DNA from: Clusia tigrina
Lineage: Eukaryota > Arthropoda > Insecta > Diptera > Clusiidae
Assembly: GCA_920105625.2 (NCBI GenBank)
Contig: OV050032.1
Location: 97,324,542-97,388,541 of the forward strand
Length of the DNA stretch: 64,000 nt
Reading direction: 5' to 3'
Of this stretch, positions 36,114 through 49,440 are shown in pieces (positions within the stretch are counted from its first letter, which is position 1; every line of letters starts with the position of its first letter). The notes beneath the pieces are model-generated. The model did no database searches. It worked only from the letters and a program-made list of their open reading frames with translations, and was not told where the DNA came from. The position numbers and the translations under genes are program-made.

Positions 36114-38360
36114 GTCCTACACCTATCAAAGTTGGCAACATTCAAATGCTTGTAACTTTTTACTGGAGCGTCATAAAACCTTGAAATTTGGTAAAAAAAA
36201 ATCGAGCGTCTTGTCAATTTAAGCTATCGCTCAAAGCTATGCTACCCTTGAGTCCCAAATCAAACACTGATAAAAATTTAAATGGCCCTAACTTCTATAC
36301 GGTACGTCCTACACCTATCAAAGTTGGCAACATACAAATGCTTGTAACTTTTTACTGGAGCGTCATAAAACCTTGAAATTTTGTAACAATAAAGTACCCG
36401 AGCCTCTTGTCAATTTAAGCTATCGCTCAAAGCTATGCTACCCTTGAGTCGCAAATCAAACACTGATAAAACTTCAAACGCCCCTAACTTCTATACGGTA
36501 TGTCCTACACCTATCAAAGTTTGCAACATACAAATGCTTGTAACTTTTTACTAAAGCGTCATAAAACCTTGAAATTTTGTAACAATGAAGTGCTCGAGCC
36601 TCTTGTCAATTTAAACCATCGCTCAAAGCTATGCTATCCTTGAGTCCCAAATCAAACACTGATAAAACTTCAAACGCCCCTAACTTCTTTACGGTACGTC
36701 CTACACCTATCAAAGTTTGCAACATACAAATGCTTGTAACTTTTTACTGGAGCGTCAAAAAACCTTGAAATTTTGTAACAATGAAGTACCCGAGCCTCTT
36801 GTCAATTTAAGCCATCGCTCAAAGCTATGCTACCCTAGAGTCCCAAATCAAACACAGATAAAACTTCAAATGGCCCTAACTTCTATACGGTACGTCCTAC
36901 ACCTATCAAAGTTTGCAACATTCAAATGCTTGTAACTTTTTACTAAAGCGTCATAAAACCTTGAAATTTTGTGACAATGAAGTACCCGAGTTTCTTGTTA
37001 ATTTAAGCTATCGCTCAAAGCTAAGCTACCCTTGAGTCCCAAATCAAACACTGATAAATCTTCAAACGCCCCTAACTTCTTTACGGTACGTCCTACAGCT
37101 ATCAAAGTTTGCAACATACAAATGCTTGTAACTTTTTACTGGAGCGTCATAAATCCTTGAAATTTTGTAACAATAAAGTACTCGAGCCTGTTGTCAATTT
37201 AAGCCATCGCTCAGAACTATGCTTCCCTAGAGTCCCAAATCAAACACTGATAAATCTTCAAATGGCCCTAATTTCTTTACGGTACGTCCTACACCTATCA
37301 AAGTTTGCAACATTCAAATGCTTGTAACTTTTTACAGGAGCATCATAAAACCTTGAAAGTTTGTAACAATAAAGTACCCGAGCCTCTTGTCAATTTATGC
37401 TACCCTTGAGTCCCAAATCAAACACTGATAAAACTTCAAACGCCCCTAACTTCTTTACGGTACGTCCTACACCTATGAAAGTTTGCAACATACAAATGCT
37501 TGTAACTTTTTACTGGAGCGTCATAAAACCTTGAAATTTTGTCACAATAAAGTACTCGAGCCTCTTGTCAATTTAAGCCATCGCTCAAAGCTATGCTACC
37601 CTAGAGTCCCAAATCAAACACTGATAAAACTTCAAACGCCCCTAACTTCTTTACGGTACGTCCCACACCTATCAAAGTTTGCAACATTCAAATGCTTGTA
37701 ACTTTTTACAGGAGCATCATAAAACCTTGAAAGTTTGTAACAATAAAGTACCCGAGCCTCTTGTCAATTTAAGTTATCGCTCAAAGCTATGCTACCCTAG
37801 AGTCCCAAATCAAACACTGATAAAACTTCAAACGCCCCTAACTTCTTTACGGTACGTCCTACACCTATCAAAGATTGCAACATTCAAATGCTTGTAACTT
37901 TTTACAGGAGCGTCATAAAACCTTGAAATTTTGTAACAATAAAGTACTCGAGCCTCTTGTCAATTTAAGCTATCGCTCAAAGCTATGCTACCCTTGCGTC
38001 CCAAATCAAACACTGATAAAACTTCAAATGTCCCTAACTTCTATACGGTACGTCCTACACCTATCAAAGTTGGCAACATACAAATGCTTGTAACTTTTTA
38101 CTGGAGCGTCATAAAACCTTGAAATTTTGTAACAATAAAGTACCCGAGCCTCTTGTCAATTTAAGCTATCGCTCAAAGCTATGCTATCCTTGAGTCCCAA
38201 ATCAAACACTGATAAAACTTCAAACGCCCCTAACTTCTATACGGTACGTCCTACACCTATCAAAGTTTGCAATATACAAATGCTTGTAACTTTTTACTGG
38301 AGCGTCATAAAACCTTGAAATTTTGTAACAATAAAGTACTCGAGCCTCTTGTCAATTTAA
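35490..38360 (+). repeat. Segmental duplication (copy A), repeated near 43.88-46.57 kb
   Basis: Markers recur about 8.39 kb downstream: aacaaaaaagtactc (aaaagtactc at 35801 and 44191), gagcgtcttgtc (36204, 44593), gtcgcaaat (36448, 44837), gaagtgctcgag, gcgtcaaaaaacc and cttgttaattt. This copy has two private indels, a 5-bp aaaac gain near 36.07 kb and a 4-bp loss in gtaaaaaaaaatcgag (36191-36204). The partner lacks one 178-bp unit near 37.4 kb, so the offset falls to about 8.21 kb. Confidence 0.82.
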
Positions 38361-38443
38361 GCTATCGCTCAAAACTATACTACGCTAGAGTCCCAAATCA
38401 AACACTGATAAAACTTCAAACGCGCCGAACTTCTTTACGGTAC
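38248..38443 (+). repeat. Class iii monomer (cgcgccgaac), first of nine
   Basis: A full 196-bp unit carrying aaaactatactacgctagag and cgcgccgaacttcttt, followed by a unit that begins gtcctacagctatc and has ataaatccttgaaa and gagcctgttgtc. The same combination recurs near 39.96, 42.17, 43.70, 47.03, 47.99, 50.68, 56.91 and 62.79 kb. It is not seen left of 38 kb. Confidence 0.9.
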
Positions 38444-40110
38444 GTCCTACAGCTATCAAAGTTTGCAACATACAAATGCTTGTAACTTTTTACTGGAGCG
38501 TCATAAATCCTTGAAATTTTGTAACAATAAAGTACTCGAGCCTGTTGTCAATTTAAGCCATCGCTCAAAGCTATGCTACCCTTGAGTCCCAAATCAAACA
38601 CTGATAAAACTTCAAACGCCCCTAACTTCTTTACGGTACGTCCTACACCTATCAAAGTTGGCAACATTCAAATACTTGTAACTTTTTACTGGAGCGTCAT
38701 AAAACCTTGAAATTTGGTAACAATAAAGTACTCGAGCCTCTTGTCAATTTAAGCTATCGCTCAAAGCTATGCTACCCTTGAGTTCCAAATCAAACACTGA
38801 TAAAACTTCAAATGGCCCTAACTTCTATACGGTACGTCCTACACCTATCAAAGTTGGCAACATACAAATGCTGGTAACTTTTTACAGGAGCGTCATAGAA
38901 CCTTGAAATTTTGTAACAATATAGTACCCGAGCCTCTTGTCAATTGAAGCTTTCGCTCAAAGCTATGCTACCCTTGAGTCCCAAATCAAACGCTGATAAA
39001 ACTTCAAACGCCCCTAACTTGTATACCGTACGTCCTACACCTATCAAAGTTTGCAACATACAAATGCTTGTAACTTTTTACTAAAGCGTCATAAAACCTT
39101 GAAATTTTGTAACAATGAAGTACCCGAGCCTCTTGTCAATTTATGCTACCCTTGAGTCCCAAATCAAACACTGATAAAACTTCAAACGCCCCTAACTTCT
39201 TTACGGTACGTCCTACACCTATCAAAGTTGGCAACATTCAAATGCTTCTAACTTTTTACTGGAGCGTCATAAAACCTTGAAATTTTGTAACAATAAAGTA
39301 CTCGAGCCTCTTTTCAATTTAAGCCATCGCTCAAAGTGATGCTACCCTAGAGTCCCAAATCAAACACTGATTAAACTTCAAACGCCCCTAACTTCTTTAC
39401 GGTACGTCCTACACCTATCAAAGTTGGCAACATACAAATGCTTGTAACTTTTTACTGGAGCGTCATAACACCTTGAAATTTTGTAACAATAAAGTACCCG
39501 AGCCTCTTGTCAATTTATGCTACCCTTGAGTCCCAAATCAAACACTGATAAAACTTCAAATGGCCCTAACTTCTATACGGTACGTCCTACACCTATCAAA
39601 GTTGGCAACATACAAATGCTTGTAACTTTTTACTGGAGCGTCATAAAACCTTGAAATTTTGTAACAATAAAGTACCCGAGCCTCTTGTCAATTTAAGCTA
39701 TCGCTCAAAGCTATGCTACCCTAGAGTCCCAAATCAAACACTGATAAAACTTCAAACGCCCCTAACTTCTATTCGGTACGTCCTACACCTATCAAAGTTT
39801 GCAATATACAAATGCTTGTAACTTCTTACTGGAGCGTCATAAAACCTTGAAATTTTGTGACAATGAAGTACCCGAGCCTCTTGTCAATTTAAGCTATCGC
39901 TCAAAACTATACTACGCTAGAGTCCCAAATCAAACACTGATAAAACTTCAAACGCGCCGAACTTCTTTACGGTACGTCCTACAGCTATCAAAGTTTGCAG
40001 CATACAAATGCTTGTAACTTTTTATTGGAGCGTCATAAATCCTTGAAATTTTGTAACAATAAAGTACTCGAGCCTGTTGTCAATTTAAGCCATCGCTCAA
40101 AGCTATGCTA
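38342..40110 (+). repeat. Segment repeated at +3,739 bp (copy A)
   Basis: Private changes recur exactly 3,739 bp later: ctggtaac (38871, 42610), aaacgctgataaa, gtataccgtacg, ctgattaaac and ttattggagcg (40022, 43761). One difference is cttctattcgg near 39.77 kb, which is ctatacgg in the partner. The match ends at about 40110 (gagtcaaaaatc). Confidence 0.87.
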
Positions 40111-41703
40111 CCCTTGAGTCAAAAATCAAACACTGATAAAACTTCAAACGCCCCTAACTTCTTTACGGTAATTCCTACACCTATCAAAGTTGGCAACATT
40201 CAAATACTTGTAACTTTTTACTGGAGCGTCATAAAACCTTGAAATTTGGTAACAATAAAGAACTCGAGCCTCTTGTCAATTTAAGCTATCGCTCAAAGCT
40301 ATGCTACCCTTGAGTTCCAAATCAAACACTGATAAAACTTCAAATGGCCCTAACTTCTATACGGTACGTCCTACACCTATCAAAGTTGGCAACATACAAA
40401 TGCTTGTAACTTTTTACAGGAGCGTCATAGAACCTTGAAATTTTGGAACAATATAGTACCCGAGCCTCTTGTCAATTTAAGCTTTCGCTCAAAGCTATGC
40501 TACCCTTGAGTCCCAAATCAAACACTGATAAAACTTCAAACGCCCCTAACTTGTATACGGTACGTCCTACACCTATCACAGTTTGCAACATACAAATGCT
40601 TGTAACTTTTTACTAAAGCGTCATAAAACCTTGAAATTTTGTAACAATGAAGTACCCGAGCCTCTTGTCAATTTATGCTACCCTTGAGTCCCAAATCAAA
40701 CACTGATAAAACTTCAAACGCCCCTAACTTCTTTACGGTACGTCCTACACCTATCAAAGTTGGCAACATTCAAATGCTTCTAACTTTTTACTGGAGCGTC
40801 ATAAAACCTTGAAATTTTGTAACAATAAAGTACTCGAGCCTCTTTTCAATTTAAGCCATCGCTCAAAGTGATGCTACCCTAGAGTCCCAAATCAAACACT
40901 GATAAAACTTCAAACGCCCCTAACTTCTTTACGGTACGTCCTACACCTATCAAAGTTGGCAACATACAAATGCTTGTAACTTTTTACTGGAGCGTCATAA
41001 CACCTTGAAATTTTGTAACAATAAAGTACCCGAGCCTCTTGTCAATTTATGCTACCCTTGAGTCCCAAATCAAACACTGATAAAACTTCAAACGCCCCTA
41101 ACTTCTTTACGGTACGTCCTACACATATCAAAGTTGGCAACATTCAAATGCTTCTAACTTTTTACTGGAGCGTCATAAAACCTTGAAATTTTGTAACAAT
41201 AAAGTACTCGAGCCTCTTTTCAATTTAAGCCATCGCTCAAAGTGATGCTACCCTAGAGTCCCAAATCAAACACTGATAAAACTTCAAACGCCCCTAACTT
41301 CTTTACGGTACATCCTACACCTATCAAAGTTTGCAACATACAAATGCTTGTAACTTTTTACTCGAGCGTCATTAAACCTTGAAATTTTGTAACAATAAAG
41401 TACCCGAGCCTCTTGTCAATTTAAGTTATCGCTCAAAGCTATGCTACCCTTGAGTCACAAATCAAACACTGATTAAACTTCAAACGCCCCTAACTTCTTT
41501 ACGGTACGTCCTACACCTATCAAAGTTTGCAACATTCAAATGCTTGTAACTTTTTACAGGAGCGTCATAAAACCTTGAAAGTTTGTAACAATAAAGTACC
41601 CAAGCCTCTTGTCAATTTAAGTTATCGCTCAAAGCTATGCTACCCTTGAGTCCCAAATCAAACACTGATAAAACTTCAAACGCCCCTAACTTCTTTACGG
41701 TAC
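40111..41703 (+). repeat. Mixed monomers before the rearranged unit
   Basis: About eight units, two of them 178 bp (40.67, 41.05 kb). Private changes include gtaattcctac near 40.17 kb, aaagaactcgag near 40.26 kb and tttggaacaat near 40.44 kb. The cttctaac and aaagtgatgctac forms resemble monomers of the hairpin and 3,278-bp domains with further changes. The last two units (from about 41.5 kb) have caggagcg and tacccaagcc. Confidence 0.72.
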
Positions 41704-41986
41704 GTCCTACACCTATCAAAGTTGGCAACATTCAAATGCTTGTAACTTTTTACTGGAGCGTCATAAAACCTTGAAATTGAGCGTCATAAAACCTTGAATT
41801 TATCAAAGTTGGCAACATACAAATGCTTGTAACTTTTTACTGGAGCGTCATAAAACCTTGAAATTTTGTAACAATAAAGTACCCGAGCCTCTTGTCAATT
41901 TAAGCTATCGCTCAAAGCTATGCTACCCTAGAGTCCCAAATCAAACACTGATAAAACTTCAAACGCCCCTAACTTCTATACGGTAC
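41704..41986 (+). repeat. Scrambled monomer, rearrangement breakpoint
   Basis: The distance between gtcc boxes is 283 bp. The unit starts normally, but after ccttgaaatt (to 41778) it restarts at gagcgtcataaaac (41779), reaches ccttgaa (41798), and then jumps via tt to tatcaaagttggc (41801), which is position 11 of a unit. About 22 bp at 41779-41800 is therefore a re-copied filler. The right side from 41801 matches 39594 onward (offset 2,207), so this is the edge of a segmental duplication. Confidence 0.9.
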
Positions 41987-42080
41987 GTCCTACACCTATC
42001 AAAGTTTGCAATATACAAATGCTTGTAACTTCTTACTGGAGCGTCATAAAACCTTGAAATTTTGTGACAATGAAGTACCC

Positions 42081-43849
42081 GAGCCTCTTGTCAATTTAAG
42101 CTATCGCTCAAAACTATACTACGCTAGAGTCCCAAATCAAACACTGATAAAACTTCAAACGCGCCGAACTTCTTTACGGTACGTCCTACAGCTATCAAAG
42201 TTTGCAACATACAAATGCTTGTAACTTTTTACTGGAGCGTCATAAATCCTTGAAATTTTGTAACAATAAAGTACTCGAGCCTGTTGTCAATTTAAGCCAT
42301 CGCTCAAAGCTATGCTACCCTTGAGTCCCAAATCAAACACTGATAAAACTTCAAACGCCCCTAACTTCTTTACGGTACGTCCTACACCTATCAAAGTTGG
42401 CAACATTCAAATACTTGTAACTTTTTACTGGAGCGTCATAAAACCTTGAAATTTGGTAACAATAAAGTACTCGAGCCTCTTGTCAATTTAAGCTATCGCT
42501 CAAAGCTATGCTACCCTTGAGTTCCAAATCAAACACTGATAAAACTTCAAATGGCCCTAACTTCTATACGGTACGTCCTACACCTATCAAAGTTGGCAAC
42601 ATACAAATGCTGGTAACTTTTTACAGGAGCGTCATAGAACCTTGAAATTTTGTAACAATATAGTACCCGAGCCTCTTGTCAATTGAAGCTTTCGCTCAAA
42701 GCTATGCTACCCTTGAGTCCCAAATCAAACGCTGATAAAACTTCAAACGCCCCTAACTTGTATACCGTACGTCCTACACCTATCAAAGTTTGCAACATAC
42801 AAATGCTTGTAACTTTTTACTAAAGCGTCATAAAACCTTGAAATTTTGTAACAATGAAGTACCCGAGCCTCTTGTCAATTTATGCTACCCTTGAGTCCCA
42901 AATCAAACACTGATAAAACTTCAAACGCCCCTAACTTCTTTACGGTACGTCCTACACCTATCAAAGTTGGCAACATTCAAATGCTTCTAACTTTTTACTG
43001 GAGCGTCATAAAACCTTGAAATTTTGTAACAATAAAGTACTCGAGCCTCTTTTCAATTTAAGCCATCGCTCAAAGTGATGCTACCCTAGAGTCCCAAATC
43101 AAACACTGATTAAACTTCAAACGCCCCTAACTTCTTTACGGTACGTCCTACACCTATCAAAGTTGGCAACATACAAATGCTTGTAACTTTTTACTGGAGC
43201 GTCATAACACCTTGAAATTTTGTAACAATAAAGTACCCGAGCCTCTTGTCAATTTATGCTACCCTTGAGTCCCAAATCAAACACTGATAAAACTTCAAAT
43301 GGCCCTAACTTCTATACGGTACGTCCTACACCTATCAAAGTTGGCAACATACAAATGCTTGTAACTTTTTACTGGAGCGTCATAAAACCTTGAAATTTTG
43401 TAACAATAAAGTACCCGAGCCTCTTGTCAATTTAAGCTATCGCTCAAAGCTATGCTACCCTAGAGTCCCAAATCAAACACTGATAAAACTTCAAACGCCC
43501 CTAACTTCTATACGGTACGTCCTACACCTATCAAAGTTTGCAATATACAAATGCTTGTAACTTCTTACTGGAGCGTCATAAAACCTTGAAATTTTGTGAC
43601 AATGAAGTACCCGAGCCTCTTGTCAATTTAAGCTATCGCTCAAAACTATACTACGCTAGAGTCCCAAATCAAACACTGATAAAACTTCAAACGCGCCGAA
43701 CTTCTTTACGGTACGTCCTACAGCTATCAAAGTTTGCAGCATACAAATGCTTGTAACTTTTTATTGGAGCGTCATAAATCCTTGAAATTTTGTAACAATA
43801 AAGTACTCGAGCCTGTTGTCAATTTAAGCCATCGCTCAAAGCTATGCTA
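42081..43849 (+). repeat. Segment repeated from -3,739 bp (copy B)
   Basis: This is the downstream partner of 38.34-40.11 kb. The 41.80-42.08 kb stretch immediately left of it instead follows 39.59-39.87 kb (offset 2,207), so the region is a mosaic. Confidence 0.85.
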
Positions 43850-43879
43850 CCCTTGAGTCCCAAATCAAACACTGATTAA

Positions 43880-46573
43880 ACTTCAAACGCCCCTAACTTC
43901 TTTACGGTACGTCCTACACCTATCAAAGTTTGCAACATTCAAATGCTTGTAACTTTTTACAGGAGCGTCATAAAACCTTGAAAGTTTGTAACAATAAAGT
44001 ACCCAAGCCTCTTGTCAATTTAAGTTATCGCTCAAAGCTATGCTACCCTTGAGTCCCAAATCAAACACTGATAAAACTTCAAACGCCCCTAACTTCTTTA
44101 CGGTACGTCCTACACCTATCAAAGTTGGCAACATTCAAATGCTTGTAACTTTTTACTGGAGCGTCATAAAACCTTGAAATTTGGTAACAAAAAAGTACTC
44201 GAGCCTCTTGTCAATTTAAGCCATCGCTCAAAGCTATGCTACCCTAGAGTCCCAAATCAAACACTGATAAAACTTCAAACGCCCCTAACTTCTTTACGGT
44301 ACGTCCTACACCTATCAAAGTTTGCAACATTCAAATGCTTGTAACTTTTTACAGGAGCGTCATAAAACCTTGAAAGTTTGTAACAATAAAGTACCCAAGG
44401 CTCTTGTCAATTTAAGTTATCGCTCAAAGCTATGCTACCCTTGAGTCCCAAATCAAACACTGATAAAACTTCAAACGCCCCTAACTTCTTTACGGTACGT
44501 CCTACACCTATCAAAGTTGGCAACATTCAAATGCTTGTAACTTTTTACTGGAGCGTCATAAATCCTTGAAATTTGGTAACAATAAAGTACACGAGCGTCT
44601 TGTCAATTTAAGCTATCGCTCAAAGCTATGCTACCCTTGAGTCCCAAATCAAACACTGATAAAAATTCAAATGGCCCTAACTTCTATACGGTACGTCCTA
44701 CACCTATCAAAGTTGGCAACATACAAATGCTTGTAACTTTTTACTGGAGCGTCATAAAACCTTGACATTTTGTAACAATAAAGTACCCGAGCCTCTTGTC
44801 AATTTAAGCTATCGCTCAAAGCTATGCTACCCTTGAGTCGCAAATAAAACACTGATAAAACTTCAAACGCCCCTAACTTCTATACGGTATGTCCTACACC
44901 TATCAAAGTTTGCAACATACAAATGCTTGTAACTTTTTACTAAAGCGTCATAAAACCTTGAAATTTTGTAACAATGAAGTGCTCGAGCCGCTTGTCAATT
45001 TAAACCATCGCTCAAAGCTATGCTATCCTTGAGTCCCAAATCAAACACTGATAAAACTTCAAACGCCCCTAACTTCTTTACGGTACGTCCTACACCTATC
45101 AAAGTTTGCAACATACAAATGCTTGTAACTTTTTACTGGAGCGTCAAAAAACCTTGAAATTTTGTAACAATGAAGTACCCGAGCCTCATGTCAATTTAAG
45201 CCATCGCTCAAAACTATGCTACCCTAGAGTCCCAAATCAAACACTGATAAAACTTCAAACGCCCCTAACTTCTATACGGTACGTCCTACACCTATCAAAG
45301 TTTGCAACATTCAAATGCATGTAACTTTTTACTAAAGCGTCATAAAACCTTGAAATTTTGTGACAATGAAGTACCCGAGCTTCTTGTTAATTTAAGCTAT
45401 CGCTCAAAGCTAAGCTACCCTTGAGTCCCAAATCAAACACTGATAAATCTTCAAACGCCCCTAACTTCTTTACGGTACGTCCTACAGCTATCAAAGTTTG
45501 CAACATACAAATGCTTGTAACTTTTTACTGGAGCGTCATAAATCCTTGAAATTTTGTAACAATAAAGTACTCGAGCCTGTTGTCAATTTAAGCCATCGCT
45601 CAAAACTATGCTTCCCTAGAGTCCCAAATCAAACACTGATAAAACTTCAAATGGCCCTAATTTCTTTACGGTACGTCCTACACCTATGAAAGTTTTCAAC
45701 ATACAAATGCTTGTAACTTTTTACTGGAGCGTCATAAAACCTTGAAATTTTGCAACAATAAAGTACTCGAGCCTCTTGTCAATTTAAGCCATCGCTCAAA
45801 GCTATGCTACCCTAGAGTCCCAAATCAAACACTGATAAAACTTCAAACGCCCCTAACTTCTTTACGGTACGTCCTACACCTATCAAAGTTTGCAACATTC
45901 AAATGCTTGTAACTTTTTACAGGAGCATGATAAAACCTTGAAAGTTTGTAACAATAAAGTACCCGAGCCTCTTGTCAATTTAAGTTATCGCTCAAAGCTA
46001 TGCTACCCTAGAGTCCCAAATCAAACACTGATAAAACTTCAAACGCCCCTAACTTCTTGACGGTACGTCCTACACCTATCAAAGTTTGCAACATTCAAAT
46101 GCTTGTAACTTTTTACAGGAGCGTCATAAAACCTTGAAATTTTGTAACAATAAAGTACTCGAGCCTCTTGTAAATTTAAGCTATTGCTCAAAGCTATGCT
46201 ACCCTTGAGTCCCAAATCAAACACTGATAAAACTTCAAATGGCCCTAACTTATATACGGTACGTCCTACACCTATCAAAGTTGGCAACATACAAATGCTT
46301 GTAACTTTTTACTGGAGCGTCATAAAACCTTGAAATTTTGTAACAATAAAGTACCCGAGCCTCTTGTCAATTTAAGCTATCGCTCAAAGCTATGCTACCC
46401 TTGAGTCCCAAATCAAACACTGATAAAACTTCAAACGCCCCTAACTTCTATACGGTACGTCCTACACCTATCAAAGTTTGCAATATACAAATGCTTGTAA
46501 CTTTTTACTGGAGCGTCATAAAACCTTGAAATTTTGTAACAATAAAGTACTCGAGCCTCTTGTCAATTTAAGA
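43880..46573 (+). repeat. Segmental duplication (copy B) of 35.49-38.36 kb
   Basis: It has the same marker order as copy A without the A/T-rich indels. One 178-bp monomer present in copy A is missing here between about 45.68 and 45.69 kb (the switch from tatcaaagttt to tatgaaagttttc). The match ends where aagatatcgctc follows at about 46.57 kb. Confidence 0.8.
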
Positions 46574-49440
46574 TATCGCTCAAAGCTATGCTACCCTTGA
46601 GTCCCAAATCAAACACTGATAAAACTTCAAATAGCCCTAACTTCTATACGGTACGTCCTACACCTATCAAAGTTGGCAACATACAAATGCTTGTAACTTT
46701 TTACTGGAGCGTCATAAAACCTTGAAATTTTGTAACAATAAAGTACCCGAGCCTCTTGTCAATTTAAGCTATCGCTCAAAGCTATGCTACCCTAGAGTCC
46801 CAAATCAAACACTGATAAAACTTCAAACGCCCCTAACTTCTATACGGTACGTCCTACACCTATCAAAGTTTGCAATATACAAATGCTTGTAACTTCTTAC
46901 TGGAGCGTCATAAAACCTTGAAATTATGTGACAATGAAGTACCCGAGCCTCTTGTCAATTTAAGCTATCGCTCAAAACTATACTACGCTAGAGTCCCAAA
47001 TCAAACACTGATAAAACTTCAAACGCGCCGAACTTCTTTACGGTACGTCCTACAGCTATCAAAGTTTGCAACATACAAATGCTTGTAACTTTTTACTGGA
47101 GCGTCATAAATCCTTGAAATTTTGTAACAACAAAGTACTCGAGCCTGTTGTCAATTTAAGCCATCGCTCAAAGCTATGCTACCCTTGAGTCCCAAATCAA
47201 ACACTGATAAAACTTCAAACGCCCCTAACTTCTTTACGGTACGTCCTACACCTATCAAAGTTGGCAACATTCAAATACTTGTAACTTTTTACTGGAGCGT
47301 CATAAAACCTTGAAATTTTGTAACAATAAAGTACTCGAGCCTCTTTTCAATTTAAGCCATCGCTCAAAGTGATGCTACCCTAGAGTCCCAAATCAAACAC
47401 TGATAAAACTTCAAACGCCCCTAACTTCTTTACGGTACGTCCTACACCTATCAAAGTTGGCAACATACAAATGCTTGTAACTTTTTACTGGAGCGTCATA
47501 ACACCTTGAAATTTTGTAACAATAAAGTACCCGAGCCTCTTGTCAATTTATGCTACCCTTGAGTCCCAAATCAAACACTGATAAAACTTCAAATGGCCCT
47601 AACTTCTATACGGTACGTCCTACACCTATCAAAGTTGGCAACATACAAATGCTTGTAACTTTTTACTGGAGCGTCATAAAACCTTGAAATTTTGTAACAA
47701 TAAAGTACCCGAGCCTCTTGTCAATTTAAGCTATCGCTCAAAGCTATGCTACCCTAGAGTCCCAAATCAAACACTGATAAAACTTCAATCGCCCCTAACT
47801 TCTATACGGTACGTCCTACACCTATCAAAGTTTGCAATATACAAATGCTTGTAACTTCTTACTGGAGCGTCATAAAACCTTGAAATTTTGTGACAATGAA
47901 GTACCCGAGCCTCTTGTCAATTTAAGCTATCGCTCAAAACTATACTACGCTAGAGTCCCAAATCAAACACTGATAAAACTTCAAACGCGCCGAACTTCTT
48001 TACGGTACGTCCTACAGCTATCAAAGTTTGCAACATACAAATGCTTGTAACTTTTTACTGGAGCGTCATAAATCCTTGAAATTTTGTAACAATAAAGTAC
48101 TCGAGCCTGTTGTCAATTTAGGCCATCGCTCAAAGCTATGCTACCCTTGAGTCCCAAATCAAACACTGATAAAACTTCAAATGGCCCTAACTTCTATACG
48201 GTACGTCCTACACCTATCAAAGTTGGCAACATACAAATGCTTGTAACTTTTTACAGGAGCGTCATAGAACCTTGAAATTTTGTAACAATATAGTACCCGA
48301 GCCTCTTGTCAATTTAAGCTTTTGCTCAAAGCTATGCTACCCTTGAGTCCCAATTCAAACACTGATAAAACTTCAAACGCCCCTAACTTGTATACGGTAC
48401 GTCCTACACCTATCAAAGTTTGCAACATACAAATGCTTGTAACTTTTTACTAAAGCGTCATAAAACCTTGAAATTTTGTAACAATGAAGTACCCGAGCCT
48501 CTTGTCAATTTATGCTACCCTTGAGTCCCAAATCAAACACTGATAAAACTTCAAACGCCCCTAACTTCTTTACGGTACGTCCTACACCTATCAAACTTGG
48601 CAACATTCAAATGCTTCTAACTTTTTACTGGAGCGTCATAAAACCTTGAAATTTTGTAACAATAAAGTACTCGAGCCTCTTTTCAATTTAAGCCATCGCT
48701 CAAAGTGATGCTACCCTAGAGTCCCAAATCAAACACTGATAAAACTTCAAACGCCCCTAACTTCTTTACGGTACGTCCTACACCTATCAAAGTTGGCAAC
48801 ATACAAATGCTTGTAACTTTTTACTGGAGCGTCATAACACCTTGAAATTTTGTAACAATAAAGTACCCGAGCCTCTTGTCAATTTATGCTACCCTTGAGT
48901 CCCAAATCAAACACTGATAAAACTTCAAACGCCCCTAACTTCTTTACGGTACGTCCTACACCTATCAAAGTTGGCAACATTCAAATGCTTCTAACTTTTT
49001 ACTGGAGCGTCATAAAACCTTGAAATTTTGTAACAATAAAGTACCCAGCCTATTGTCAATTTAAGTTATCGCTCAAAGCTATGCTACCCTTGAGTCCCAA
49101 ATCAAACACTGATAAAACTTTAAACGCCCCTAACTTATTTACGGTACGTCCTACACCTATCAAAGTTGGCAACATACAAATGCTTGTAACTTTTTACTGG
49201 AGCGTCATAAAACCTTGAAATTTTGTAACAATAAAGTACCCGAGCCTCTTGTCAATTTAAGTTATCGCTCAAAGCTATGCTACCCTTGAGTCCCAAATCA
49301 AACACTGATAAAACTTCAAACGCCCCTAACTTCTTTACGGTACGTCCTACACCTATCAAAGTTGGCAACATACAAAAGCTTGTAACTTTTTACTGGAGCG
49401 TCATAACACCTTGAAATTTTGTAACAATAAAGTACCCGAG
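46574..49440 (+). repeat. Class ii/iii monomers with a 962-bp repeat
   Basis: Class iii units near 47.03 and 47.99 kb are 962 bp apart (five units with one 18-bp deletion), and the flanking units match as well. The aaagtgatgctac variant recurs near 47.37 and 48.71 kb. A one-base loss (gtacccagcc, 49041) also appears near 51.57 kb. Confidence 0.75.

Noticed and set aside
36188..36206. A-rich tract as an insertion site or poly(A) tail of a retroelement
   Set aside because: Only about nine A, no target-site duplication and no foreign sequence beside it; comparison with 44.57 kb explains it as a 4-bp loss plus substitutions.
38770..38800. RNA polymerase III B-box-like gttccaaatc
   Set aside because: It does not match the GTTCRANNC core and there is no paired A box or terminator.
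46039..46290. An 83-codon open frame on the minus strand
   Set aside because: It is the complement of ordinary satellite units that happens to lack stops because of local changes (a t-to-a change near 46.17 kb and others). No recognisable protein feature.
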